This document shows positions 55,867 to 64,000 of a stretch of 64,000 nucleotides of DNA, one piece after another. Origin of the DNA: Ditibartonella apis (GTDB lineage: Bacteria > Pseudomonadota > Alphaproteobacteria > Rhizobiales > Rhizobiaceae). The stretch is taken from positions 1-64,000 of the forward strand of contig NZ_LXYU01000004.1 in the NCBI RefSeq assembly GCF_001952075.1, in the 5' to 3' direction. The notes beneath the pieces were generated by a model, which saw nothing but the letters and a program-made list of their open reading frames with translations, had not been told where the DNA came from and searched no databases. How positions within the stretch are numbered: position 1 is the first letter of the stretch; each line of letters begins with the position of its first letter. The position numbers and the translations under genes are program-made.

Positions 55867-56762
55867 TGCAGCAGAACCGTTTTTTCATTGTCCTTGGTGT
55901 CATTATTGTTGTGCTGCTAGCGATCTGGATGTCGGTATTTATCGTTTATCCTCGTCAGCAGATTGCAGTTAAACGTTTCGGGCAAATTGTCAGAGTCGAA
56001 CAGGAGCCGGGGCTCTATTTCAAAACACCTTTTATCGACCAGACTGTGATTATCGATAATCGTCTGTTGCGCTATGACGTTCCCACACAATCAGTGCAAG
56101 TTCGCGGTGGGGCCTATTATGAGGTCGATGCATTTTTCATCTATCGGATAACCGATCCGAAATTGTTTTTGCAGCGCATCAGCTCGGGTCGTCCGCAAGT
56201 TGCCGCAGAAGAAAACCTTGCGCCACGCTTCATTGATGCTTTGCGGGCCGTTTATGGAAAGCGCGAATTCAAAGCTGCCCTGTCGGATGAACGCGGAGCC
56301 ATGATGGAAGAGGTTCAGCAGCAGTTTTCGGCTGACGCCGGTTCACTTGGCATTACCATTGTTGATGTCAGAATCCGGAAAACCGATTTGACAGATGCTG
56401 TGTCGGAAGACGTCTATCGTCAGATGGCAGCCGAACGTGAGGCAGCAGCAGAAAATATTCGCGCTCGTGGCCAGCAGGAACGGGATCGCATTGTTGCCGA
56501 AGCCAATCGCGAATACGAAGAAATCGTTGCAGCAGCCAAGCGTGATGCCGAGATTACCCGCGGGGAAGGACAGGCCGAAAGCATTCGGCTCTTGCTGGAA
56601 GCCAGAAAAACCAATCCGTCATTTTATGATTTCTGGTTGGCAATGGAAAATTATAAGAAGTTGAAATCGACGCCGATGGTCATCTCGCCTAATGAGGATT
56701 TCTTCTATTATTTCCACAATCCGCTAGCTACCGGTAAAGCAGTTTCACCGGCGAATAATTGA
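55866..56762 (+). CDS. hflC: Protease modulator HflC
   Basis: This is the partner of HflK in the SPFH cage around FtsH. The 298-residue product has an N-terminal membrane helix (FIVLGVIIVVLLAIWMSVFI), the SPFH domain (IVYPRQQIAVKRFGQIVRVE, EPGLYFKTPFIDQTVIIDNR), and the long coiled coil ending with ARGQQERDRIVAEANREYEE. The start overlaps the hflK stop (TAATG). Confidence 0.96.
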   Translation: MQQNRFFIVLGVIIVVLLAIWMSVFIVYPRQQIAVKRFGQIVRVEQEPGLYFKTPFIDQTVIIDNRLLRYDVPTQSVQVRGGAYYEVDAFFIYRITDPKLFLQRISSGRPQVAAEENLAPRFIDALRAVYGKREFKAALSDERGAMMEEVQQQFSADAGSLGITIVDVRIRKTDLTDAVSEDVYRQMAAEREAAAENIRARGQQERDRIVAEANREYEEIVAAAKRDAEITRGEGQAESIRLLLEARKTNPSFYDFWLAMENYKKLKSTPMVISPNEDFFYYFHNPLATGKAVSPANN

Positions 56763-56947
56763 TGAGCCTGTTTTTTACCGCGATCGGTCTTGTCCTTTTT
56801 ATTGAGGGACTTGTTTATGCAGGCTTTCCGGCATTGGTAAAAAAGATGGCGTCACAAATACATGTGACGCCTGAACATGTTTTACGGGCGAGCGGTTTTT
56901 GCGCAATGGTTATCGGTTTGATCATTGTGTGGCTTTCGCATTCGTAA
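56762..56947 (+). CDS. DUF2065 family small membrane protein
   Basis: This 61-residue protein has two hydrophobic helices (SLFFTAIGLVLFIEGLVYAG and ASGFCAMVIGLIIVWLSHS) around a short polar loop with PALVKKMASQI. DUF2065 proteins typically follow hflC in proteobacteria and may belong to the HflKC complex, but their role is unknown. ATG 56762 overlaps the hflC stop by one base (TGATG). Confidence 0.88.
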   Translation: MSLFFTAIGLVLFIEGLVYAGFPALVKKMASQIHVTPEHVLRASGFCAMVIGLIIVWLSHS

Positions 56948-57087
56948 ATGATAGGGTAAAACTTCGACATTGTGAAAAGGGGTAAAGTTTGGCCAGCTTC
57001 GAATTCTGCCGTTTCCCTTTGCAATGAAATGTTCTAAACCGTTTGATAACTTGGTTATTTTTGGTTGCTCTCGGATGGGATGATAAT

Positions 57088-58587
57088 ATGTTGTTCAGGC
57101 GCATGATGTTTGCTGTCTTTCTTTGCTCGGCATTCGGTTTTTTCCATTCCGAAAGCTTCGCAGAAGTGGCGCTTGAACATAAAGCTCCCGAGTCGGTTGC
57201 AAATTTGGCTTCCGGTCTGCTTGATGCAGTTGTTAATATTTCAACTTCACAGACTGTGAAGGGAACAGAGCAAGGTGATAAGACCGCGCTTCCCAAAGTG
57301 GAAGAGGGCGCACCGTTTCAGGAATATTTCAACGATTTTTTTTCTCCGAAAAATGATAAAGGTGAATTGAACCAGTCAAGAAAGGTTCAATCCCTTGGTT
57401 CTGGTTTTGTTATTGATGCTGAAAAGGGCCTTATCGTTACCAATAATCACGTTATCGCCGATGCCGATGATATCGAAGTCAATTTCACCGACGGTTCCAA
57501 GCTGAAAGCAAAATTATTAGGTAAGGATGCCAAAACCGATCTTGCTCTTTTACAAGTCGACTCGAAGGCAAAAAAGCTCACGGCCGTTTCATTCGGTGAT
57601 TCAGAAAGTGCGCGCATCGGTGATTGGGTTATGGCAATAGGCAATCCATTCGGCCTCGGCGGAACGGTAACTGTAGGCATTATCTCGGCACGAAATCGCG
57701 ATATCAGCGCTGGTCCTTATGATGATTTCATTCAGACCGATGCCGCGATCAATCGCGGTAATTCAGGCGGTCCGCTATTCGATATGAATGGTAAGGTTAT
57801 CGGCATTAATACGGCAATTATATCACCATCCGGTGGTTCGATCGGTATCGGTTTTGCTATCCCCTCCGATATGGCAACAGGCGTTCTTGACCAGTTGATG
57901 GAATTTGGCGAGACCCGCCGTGGTTCTCTCGCAATTAGGATCCAGCCGGTAACGCAGGAAGTTGCTGATAGCTTGAAATTACTAAAACCGGAAGGTGCGC
58001 TTGTTGCCGGAAAGATTGACGACAAAACGGTCGATAATACGCAGTTAAAAGACGGGGACGTTATCACGCGCTTTGGTACTCATGCCATTAAAGACGCGCG
58101 TGAATTGCCGAGAATCGTTGCTGAAAGTCCCGTTGGTAAAATTGTCGACGTCACCATTCTGCGCAATGGTGAAGAAAAAACGGTGAAAGTCAAACTCGGA
58201 CGTCTGAAAGAAAAGGAAGTTGCAAACGCGGAAACCGACGAGGGCGAGCACGAGGGAGAAGAGGACCAGAAAACCGAACAGGACAATTCCATCCATGCCA
58301 TGGGCATGACATTGTCTACCATGTCTGACAAATTGCGAAAGCATTTCCATATCAAAGCAGGAATTGACGGTGTTGTTGTTACTTCTGTTACGCCCAATAG
58401 TGCGGCCGATGAAAAGCGTATCCGTACGGGTGAAGTTATTGTCGATATCAACCAGCAACTTGTCAAAACACCTGAAGACGTTTCGAAGCAACTGGATCAT
58501 TTGCGAGCCAATGGCCGTAAAAACGCTTTGTTGATGGTTGCCGGTGAAGATGGTGAATTGCGTTTTGTTACGCTACGCCTCGACTGA
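57088..58587 (+). CDS. Do family (DegP/HtrA) periplasmic serine protease
   Basis: This periplasmic protease-chaperone degrades misfolded envelope proteins. The 499-residue product has a signal peptide (MLFRRMMFAVFLCSAFGFFH, cleaved near SFA-EV). The trypsin-like domain has the triad His121 (TNNHVIADAD), Asp151 (KTDLALLQV) and Ser226 (RGNSGGPLF). Two PDZ domains follow (about 290-380 and 405-495), separated by an acidic segment (NAETDEGEHEGEEDQKTEQD). ATG 57088 follows GGATGGGATGATA. Its place beside hflKC-DUF2065 groups envelope quality-control genes. Confidence 0.95.
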   Translation: MLFRRMMFAVFLCSAFGFFHSESFAEVALEHKAPESVANLASGLLDAVVNISTSQTVKGTEQGDKTALPKVEEGAPFQEYFNDFFSPKNDKGELNQSRKVQSLGSGFVIDAEKGLIVTNNHVIADADDIEVNFTDGSKLKAKLLGKDAKTDLALLQVDSKAKKLTAVSFGDSESARIGDWVMAIGNPFGLGGTVTVGIISARNRDISAGPYDDFIQTDAAINRGNSGGPLFDMNGKVIGINTAIISPSGGSIGIGFAIPSDMATGVLDQLMEFGETRRGSLAIRIQPVTQEVADSLKLLKPEGALVAGKIDDKTVDNTQLKDGDVITRFGTHAIKDARELPRIVAESPVGKIVDVTILRNGEEKTVKVKLGRLKEKEVANAETDEGEHEGEEDQKTEQDNSIHAMGMTLSTMSDKLRKHFHIKAGIDGVVVTSVTPNSAADEKRIRTGEVIVDINQQLVKTPEDVSKQLDHLRANGRKNALLMVAGEDGELRFVTLRLD

Positions 58588-59001
58588 TAAATCGACATCA
58601 TTCTGGTAGGATAACTGCTTTCGTCGTTAGCCTTTCCTTGAGTCCAGCCGTCTTTTTAAATTGTGATATTTAAATTGTATAAATTTAGAAAATCATGAGA
58701 AACTACAGAATGAACATTGTTTTGAAAGCAAATGCCCATCGTTCGTTTTTAAAAAAATAATTCAGAGTTGGAAAATTAAAAAAACTGAAACGATCCTTGA
58801 AAACGACAATGTTTTAGGATGTTCGGGGAAAAATTGCGACATTTGCAACTATTCCGGTTTTTATCTAAAAAGTGGAATAATATTGTGAAAGCTGAAGCTT
58901 GTTCGGTTTCCGAACCCTTTCACAGAATGCCGGCTACAATGGTTCAAAAACCTCAAACGAAAATTGCTTCAGTTTCCGGCTGATTATGACTTTAAAAAGG
59001 C
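58588..59001. other. Convergent region between the Do protease and serB
   Basis: These 414 AT-rich bases have no supported ORF. A nested hairpin lies at 58884-58924. The outer arms TGTGAAAG/CTTTCACA enclose GTTCGG/CCGAAC (58901-58906 and 58910-58915). Read on the minus strand it is followed by an A/T run, so it may be the serB terminator. Confidence 0.5.
58884..58924 (-). terminator. Nested hairpin, candidate serB terminator
   Basis: The outer stem is 58884-58891 with 58917-58924, and the inner stem is 58901-58906 with 58910-58915. It is 77 bases past the serB stop on the minus strand and is followed there by AATATTATT. The fit to a rho-independent terminator is fair rather than strong. Confidence 0.5.
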
Positions 59002-59901
59002 TCAACTGACGAAGTCGGACTTGCGATATCCTTGCAAATAAAGAAGAGCCGTTAAATCGCCGTAATCAATGCGAATGGAGGCAGCTTCCGCTACGACCGG
59101 TTTGGCGTGCAGGGCTACACCAGAACCCGCTCGTTTTAGCATTGCGAGGTCATTGGCACCATCTCCGACCGCCATGGCGTCATCCGGCGAGATATTGAGC
59201 TTGTTACAAAGTGCTACCAGTTTTTCAACTTTTGCTTGTTTTCCCAAAATCGGCTCGTTAACGAGGCCGGAAAGATGATCCCCTTCGACGAGAAGTTCAT
59301 TGGCATTGTGTTCGTCAAAGCCTATGGCACGGGCAATTTTTGAAGTAAATAATGTGAAACCGCCAGAAACAAGTGCCGTGTAAGCTCCATTTTTACGCAT
59401 CGTTGCGACGAGTTCTTTTCCACCATTCGAGAGAGTAATGCGTTTTTCAATGACATCATCAATAATCGACAATGGCAGTCCTTTTAATAAAGCGACACGT
59501 TCGCGCAGTGCCGGTTCGAAGGCAATTTCACCATTCATTGCACGTCTTGTGATTTCTGAAATATAGTCTCGCAACCCCGCAGCATCAGCGAGTTCGTCAA
59601 TACATTCCTGACCGATCATGGTTGAGTCCATGTCAGCAACAAGAAGTTTCTTCCGCCGCTTGTCCTGAATTTGGACGGCAACATCAACAGGTTCTCCCTG
59701 AAGGGCGATACGCAAAGCTTTTTGTGCTTCATCCGGACTGATTCTGTCATTGAGCGGAATGTCACAAGCAACGTCGTCACAAAGCCAATAGACAGTGCTT
59801 GCATTGATACTATGAGAGGCTTTATCAACGAGCTGTGGTGTTAAAACTGGTCTTTCAGGATTGGCAATCAACGTGGCCACAAGCAATTCACTTTGGGGCA
59901 T
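59002..59901 (-). CDS. serB: Phosphoserine phosphatase
   Basis: This HAD-superfamily enzyme makes L-serine from phosphoserine in the last step of serine synthesis. The 299-residue product has an N-terminal regulatory domain (about 1-80), then the HAD motif I DMDSTMIGQE (Asp90 nucleophile, Asp92). ALVSGGFTLFTSKIA is motif II and AVGDGANDLAMLKRAGSGVA is motif III. It is divergent from miaA with only 14 bases between the starts, so promoters of each overlap the other gene. Confidence 0.96.
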   Translation of the reverse strand: MPQSELLVATLIANPERPVLTPQLVDKASHSINASTVYWLCDDVACDIPLNDRISPDEAQKALRIALQGEPVDVAVQIQDKRRKKLLVADMDSTMIGQECIDELADAAGLRDYISEITRRAMNGEIAFEPALRERVALLKGLPLSIIDDVIEKRITLSNGGKELVATMRKNGAYTALVSGGFTLFTSKIARAIGFDEHNANELLVEGDHLSGLVNEPILGKQAKVEKLVALCNKLNISPDDAMAVGDGANDLAMLKRAGSGVALHAKPVVAEAASIRIDYGDLTALLYLQGYRKSDFVS

Positions 59902-59915
59902 GGAAAACTCCGCTC

Positions 59916-60782
59916 ATGAAAAAAAGAACAATTACTTTGATAGCGGGACCGACGGCAAGCGGCAAGTCGGATTTTGCGTTAAAACTGGCGGAAGATAATG
60001 ATGCCGTAATTGTGAATGCAGATTCAATGCAGATCTATGACGTTTTAAACGTTATTACAGCACGGCCGAGCGTAGAAGATATGGCACGTGTCCAGCATTA
60101 TCTTTACGGTTATGTTTCTCCTGAAAAGCAATATTCTACAGGCAAATGGCTTAAGGATGTTGCAGAAGTCCTCAAAACGGTTGAAAGACCTCTCATTTTT
60201 GTCGGCGGCACAGGCCTTTATTTCAAGGCGTTAACTGAAGGGTTGGCCATAATTCCCGATATTCCCGAAGAAACAAGAAAAAAATGGCGCACAAGACTGG
60301 AAGGAGAGGGGGCTTCAGAGCTTTATAAGGTGCTTCAGGGGATTGATTACGAACTTTCCCGCCGTTTAAGCGAAAAGGATGGACAGAGGATTGTTCGGGC
60401 ATTGGAAGTTCATGATGCAACCGGTAAAACTTTAAGCTATTGGCAAAACTGGAAAACAAAACCTTTGCTTGAAACGGGCGATTTGAAAAAATTGCTTTTA
60501 TTGCCGGAACGAGACGTCGTTTATCGTCACATTGAACGGCGTTTTGATAAAATGGTTGAAAACGGAGCATTGGAGGAAGCTCGTGCTTTGGATGAACTGG
60601 GGTTAAATCCTTCAATGCCTGCAATGAAAGCCATCGGCATACCGGAATTTATAGATGTTCTGAAAGGCAAAAAGACAATCGGAGAGGCGATTGTCGAAGC
60701 GAAAACGAATACACGCCGTTACGCAAAACGCCAAATGACGTGGTTCAGGCATCAGTTAGGAAGGGATTGGGAAAAGATATGA
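59916..60782 (+). CDS. miaA: tRNA dimethylallyltransferase MiaA
   Basis: MiaA adds the isopentenyl group to A37 of tRNAs reading UNN codons. The 288-residue product has the P-loop LIAGPTASGKSDFALKL, NADSMQIYDVLNVITARPSV, FVGGTGLYFKALTEG, and the C-terminal TNTRRYAKRQMTWFRHQLG. ATG 59916 is preferred over the longer frame from 59835, which would run into the divergent serB coding sequence. Confidence 0.96.
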   Translation: MKKRTITLIAGPTASGKSDFALKLAEDNDAVIVNADSMQIYDVLNVITARPSVEDMARVQHYLYGYVSPEKQYSTGKWLKDVAEVLKTVERPLIFVGGTGLYFKALTEGLAIIPDIPEETRKKWRTRLEGEGASELYKVLQGIDYELSRRLSEKDGQRIVRALEVHDATGKTLSYWQNWKTKPLLETGDLKKLLLLPERDVVYRHIERRFDKMVENGALEEARALDELGLNPSMPAMKAIGIPEFIDVLKGKKTIGEAIVEAKTNTRRYAKRQMTWFRHQLGRDWEKI

Positions 60783-61096
60783 GAATGCCGCTGTAAAAAC
60801 AGAGAAAATCATTTCCTGAAAGAGTACGCTTGTCTTCAATTTTTTCGCAACTTTAGAAGGGAAGATGTTCAGACCCTTTTGAAAGCTTTTGTATGAAACA
60901 TCATGAAAGCCGATGTTTCATCCTGGCAAGAGGACAGTCACCGTCAAACTTGCCGGTTTCGTTTCCACTTTGTTACTGTAAATTTTCTATTTTGAATTTT
61001 TTAATATGAATAGCCAAGCTACTAACGGCCATAGCAGTTAAAAAAACGGCTCTTGAAAAAGAGCCGCTTTTAAAAATTATCAGATGTGAAAAGCAA
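60783..61096. other. Convergent gap between miaA and nrdJ
   Basis: These 314 bases are without an ORF. A perfect ten-base inverted repeat, ATGAAACATC/GATGTTTCAT, is at 60893-60902 and 60912-60921. A clear terminator hairpin lies near the nrdJ end (61047-61075). Confidence 0.5.
61047..61075 (-). terminator. Rho-independent terminator of nrdJ
   Basis: CGGCTCTT (61047-61054) pairs with AAGAGCCG (61059-61066), with A runs on the left and T residues on the right. On the minus strand, GCGGCTCTTTTTCAAGAGCC is followed by GTTTTTTT about 25 bases after the nrdJ stop. It may also act on the plus strand for miaA. Confidence 0.85.
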
Positions 61097-64000
61097 TCAG
61101 CTGCACCCGCTTGTTGCTCCACAGGTATCGCATTTCAGGCAAGTGCCGTTACGTACCATTGTGAAGTTCTGGCATTCCGAACACATATCGCCAGTATAGC
61201 CTTGCATCATTGCTTGTTTTCTACGGTCGGAGTTAAGCTTTTTGGCTTCGGCAACTTCATTGGCCATTTCTGCTGCTTTTGCTTCAGCAGACGTATCGGC
61301 GTCGAATAAATTATCTATTTTGTTTTCTTCCTCGTTGAGATCATGTCTTAAAGCTGTGGCACCTTGTGTTTCCAATGACGGAGCGGCTTTCGATTGAACC
61401 GCAGTAGCCGGTTTTAACGTGGTGACATTAGACTTTGGAGCAGCAGTTGCAATTTTTGCAACCGGTGCTTTCGGGTCAGCAAATTTCGGTTTGTAACCGC
61501 GTGTCCAACCAGTCGAAATCAGATTGGTTTTTCCTTCTTTCACACCTTTACCCAAAGCTGTGTTGGAAAAGTCCGATATATCGACATGGGCAAGATCATA
61601 GCGCCCGAGATACGAAACCGCGAGTTCACGAAATACATAGTCAAGAATTGATGTCGCGTTTTTGATTGCATCATTTCCCTGAACCATGCCTGCCGGTTCA
61701 AATTTGGTGAAAGTAAATGCATCGACATATTCTTCCAACGGCACGCCGTATTGCAGGCCAAGTGAAATAGCGATAGCAAAATTATTCATCATAGCGCGGA
61801 AAGCGGCGCCTTCCTTGTGCATATCAATGAAGATCTCGCCCAAGCGGCCATCACCGAATTCACCGGTTCTCAAGTAGACTTTATGTCCGCCAACTATTGC
61901 CTTTTGCGTGTAACCCTGCCGGCGATTAGGCAATTTCTCGCGTGCATGGACATATTTTTCGACAACTTTTTCGACGATCTTTTCAGTGACTTTTGCTGTA
62001 CGCGCAGCCGCCGGTTGCTCGATAAGATTATCGACAGCATCTTCATCATCATCGTCAGCAATGAGAGAAGAGTTCAACGGCTGGGATAATTTGGAGCCGT
62101 CGCGATAAAGAGCATTGGCCTTTAGTGCAAGTTTCCATGACAACATGTAGGCATTGGCACAATCTTGAACAGTCGCATCGTTAGGCATGTTGATTGTCTT
62201 TGAAATAGCGCCGGAAATAAACGGCTGGGCCGCTGCCATCATGCGGATGTGACTTTCGACAGACAGGTAACGCTTGCCAATTTTACCGCAAGCATTGGCA
62301 CAATCGAACACCGGATAATGTTCCTGCTTGAGGTGAGGGGCTCCTTCCAGAGTCATTGCACCGCAAACATGAAGGTTGGCAGCCTCGATATCTTTTTTCG
62401 AAAAACCGAGAGCAGGCAACATTTCAAATGAAACGTCATCAAGTTGTTCTTCGGTGAAGTTCAAAACATTTTTGCAGAAATCCTCGCCCAACGTCCATTT
62501 GTTGAAAACGAACTTGATATCGAAGGCACTTTTCATCGCCTCGTTCAGAACTTCGATCTTCTCATCTGTGAAGCCTTTGGCTTTTAATGTCGTCGGATTG
62601 ATTGCCGGAGCCTGATTGATATTTCCGTGGCCGACTGCATAAGCCTCAATTTCCGCAATCTGGCTTTCCGAATAGCCGAGTGTCCGCAAAGCTTCAGGAA
62701 CTGCACGATTGATAATTTTGAAATATCCGCCGCCGGCAAGCTTCTTGAATTTTACCAACGCAAAATCGGGCTCGATGCCGGTTGTATCGCAATCCATAAC
62801 AAGGCCGATTGTTCCGGTTGGAGCAACAACAGTGGCTTGCGCATTGCGATAGCCATAAAGTTTCCCGAGTTCCAGAGCTTTGTCCCAAGCTTTACGAGCC
62901 CGTTCAATCATTTTCTGGTCGGGACAGTCTTTGGCAATTAAAGCGACAGGATTGACTGACAGTCCTTCATAGCCTGAAGTTTCACCATAGGCCGCACGAC
63001 GGTGGTTGCGAATAACACGCAACATATTGTCTTTATTAGGTTTGTAACCTTTGAAAGCTCCAAGTTCCTTTGCCATTTCTGCTGACGTTGCATAGGCAAC
63101 GCCGGTCATGATTGCGGTCAATGCACCACAAATGGCACGACCTTTATCGGAATCATAAGGAATGCCCGATGTCATCAACAGACCACCGATATTGGCATAG
63201 CCAAGGCCGAGGGTTCGGTATTCATAAGACCTTTTGGCAATTTCTTTTGATGGAAATTGCGCCATCATAACCGATATTTCGAGAACGATTGTCCATAGAC
63301 GGACGCTATGTTCATAGGCTTCAAGATCATATGAACCATCGTGGTTGCGGTATGACAACAAATTGATCGAAGCAAGGTTACAGGCGGTATCGTCGAGGAA
63401 CATATATTCCGAACAAGGATTCGAGGCGCGAATTGGCCCTTCGGCAGGTGACGTATGCCAATCATTCATAGTGGTGTTGAAATGGACTCCCGGATCAGCC
63501 GAAGCCCATGCAGCATAAGAAATCCGATCCCACAAATCGCGGGCACGCACTGTTTTATGCACTTTACCATCTGTACGACGAATAAGGTTCCAGTCGCCGT
63601 CCTTTTCGACAGCCCGTAAAAACTCGTCTTTCAAAGAAACAGAATTGTTCGAATTTTGCCCTGACACAGTAAGATAGGCTTCCGAATCCCAATCTGTGTC
63701 ATAGGTATCGAATTCCATTTCGCGGAAACCTTGGCGCGCAAACTGGATAACACGTTGGATATAATTTTCCGGAACCTGATCCTTTTTTGCAGCGCGGATT
63801 TCCCGTTTCAAGGCAGGATTTTTATTGGGATCAAAACAATCTCCATTATCAGCTTCGCAATTAACGCAAGCTTTCATAATGGCTGTGAGGTGTTTTTTGA
63901 CAATCTTGGAACCGGTAACCAGAGCAGCTACTTTTTGTTCTTCGTGCACCTTCCAGTCAATATAGGCTTCGATATCCGGATGATCGATATCAACGACAAC
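61097..64000 (-). CDS. nrdJ: Vitamin B12-dependent (class II) ribonucleoside-diphosphate reductase, partial
   Basis: This enzyme reduces ribonucleotides to deoxyribonucleotides with adenosylcobalamin, needing no oxygen. The frame is open to the right edge, so about 967 residues are visible and the N terminus (roughly 280-300 residues) lies outside the window. Seen are [20 protein letters not shown] (active-site region), [20 protein letters not shown], and a C-terminal Cys-rich zinc-ribbon tail ([20 protein letters not shown] then CGATSGCS) with the redox cysteines that re-reduce the active site. This long B12-dependent form with a C-terminal zinc domain is usual in Rhizobiales. Confidence 0.96.
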   Translation of the reverse strand, partial: VVVDIDHPDIEAYIDWKVHEEQKVAALVTGSKIVKKHLTAIMKACVNCEADNGDCFDPNKNPALKREIRAAKKDQVPENYIQRVIQFARQGFREMEFDTYDTDWDSEAYLTVSGQNSNNSVSLKDEFLRAVEKDGDWNLIRRTDGKVHKTVRARDLWDRISYAAWASADPGVHFNTTMNDWHTSPAEGPIRASNPCSEYMFLDDTACNLASINLLSYRNHDGSYDLEAYEHSVRLWTIVLEISVMMAQFPSKEIAKRSYEYRTLGLGYANIGGLLMTSGIPYDSDKGRAICGALTAIMTGVAYATSAEMAKELGAFKGYKPNKDNMLRVIRNHRRAAYGETSGYEGLSVNPVALIAKDCPDQKMIERARKAWDKALELGKLYGYRNAQATVVAPTGTIGLVMDCDTTGIEPDFALVKFKKLAGGGYFKIINRAVPEALRTLGYSESQIAEIEAYAVGHGNINQAPAINPTTLKAKGFTDEKIEVLNEAMKSAFDIKFVFNKWTLGEDFCKNVLNFTEEQLDDVSFEMLPALGFSKKDIEAANLHVCGAMTLEGAPHLKQEHYPVFDCANACGKIGKRYLSVESHIRMMAAAQPFISGAISKTINMPNDATVQDCANAYMLSWKLALKANALYRDGSKLSQPLNSSLIADDDDEDAVDNLIEQPAAARTAKVTEKIVEKVVEKYVHAREKLPNRRQGYTQKAIVGGHKVYLRTGEFGDGRLGEIFIDMHKEGAAFRAMMNNFAIAISLGLQYGVPLEEYVDAFTFTKFEPAGMVQGNDAIKNATSILDYVFRELAVSYLGRYDLAHVDISDFSNTALGKGVKEGKTNLISTGWTRGYKPKFADPKAPVAKIATAAPKSNVTTLKPATAVQSKAAPSLETQGATALRHDLNEEENKIDNLFDADTSAEAKAAEMANEVAEAKKLNSDRRKQAMMQGYTGDMCSECQNFTMVRNGTCLKCDTCGATSGCS

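Overview
The window looks like chromosomal DNA of an alphaproteobacterium of the order Rhizobiales, most likely Bartonellaceae. This rests on gene order (trnW-secE-nusG-rplKAJL-rpoBC; rpsB-tsf-pyrH-frr-uppS-cdsA-rseP-bamA-lpxD-fabZ-lpxA-lpxI-lpxB; thyA-folA-hflKC-DUF2065-Do protease), on an EipB/DUF1849 envelope protein, on a B12-dependent ribonucleotide reductase, and on the absence of dxr between cdsA and rseP, as expected for the Brucella/Bartonella group, which uses the DRL enzyme. The base composition is moderate, apparently well below Brucella but above classical vertebrate Bartonella. That would fit the bee-gut Bartonella apis group, but this is an inference from sequence feel and was not computed.

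Layout. 1-12.8 kb: tRNA-Trp and the secE-nusG, rplKA, rplJL and rpoBC genes, with leader and intercistronic hairpins and a strong terminator after rpoC. 12.8-17.7 kb: an accessory block with a VOC-family protein and an L-2-hydroxyglutarate module. That module is a divergent MHS-type transporter and lhgO separated by stacked palindromes, followed by a FadR-type GntR regulator. 17.7-29.5 kb: mixed metabolism and proteostasis. It holds a small cysteine-containing exported protein, a MerR regulator, a DUF1624 membrane protein with a cysteine-rich tail, a nitroreductase, an overlooked 33-residue membrane protein, sdaA, DUF1489, a D-Ala-D-Ala carboxypeptidase with a SPOR domain, clpS-clpA, a HIT protein, and a RidA gene followed at once by a GDPD-fold protein that has lost nearly all its catalytic residues. 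29.7-43.9 kb: eipB, then the rpsB-tsf-pyrH-frr-uppS-cdsA-rseP-bamA-lpxD-fabZ-lpxA-lpxI-lpxB run (translation, isoprenoid carrier and phospholipid synthesis, outer-membrane assembly, lipid A).

44-52.8 kb: a second accessory block. A five-gene minus-strand operon encodes a polar amino-acid ABC transporter with a DadA-like D-amino-acid dehydrogenase placed between the permease and ATPase genes. Next to it, a LysR regulator is divergent from an MHS transporter and an M20 aminoacylase/hippuricase-type hydrolase. 53.2-64 kb: thyA-folA, hflK-hflC-DUF2065 and the Do-type protease (inner-membrane and periplasmic quality control), divergent serB and miaA, and the 3' two thirds of nrdJ running off the right edge.

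Functional picture. Core information-processing and envelope operons alternate with two nutrient-scavenging blocks built alike: transporter, flavin oxidase or hydrolase, dedicated regulator. The most interesting items are the catalytically dead-looking GDPD protein coupled to RidA, the L-2-hydroxyglutarate module with its palindrome-packed divergent promoter, the D-amino-acid uptake and oxidation operon, the twin CX3C tail on the DUF1624 protein, and the 33-residue membrane protein upstream of sdaA. I see no insertion sequences, CRISPR arrays, prophage genes or rRNA genes.
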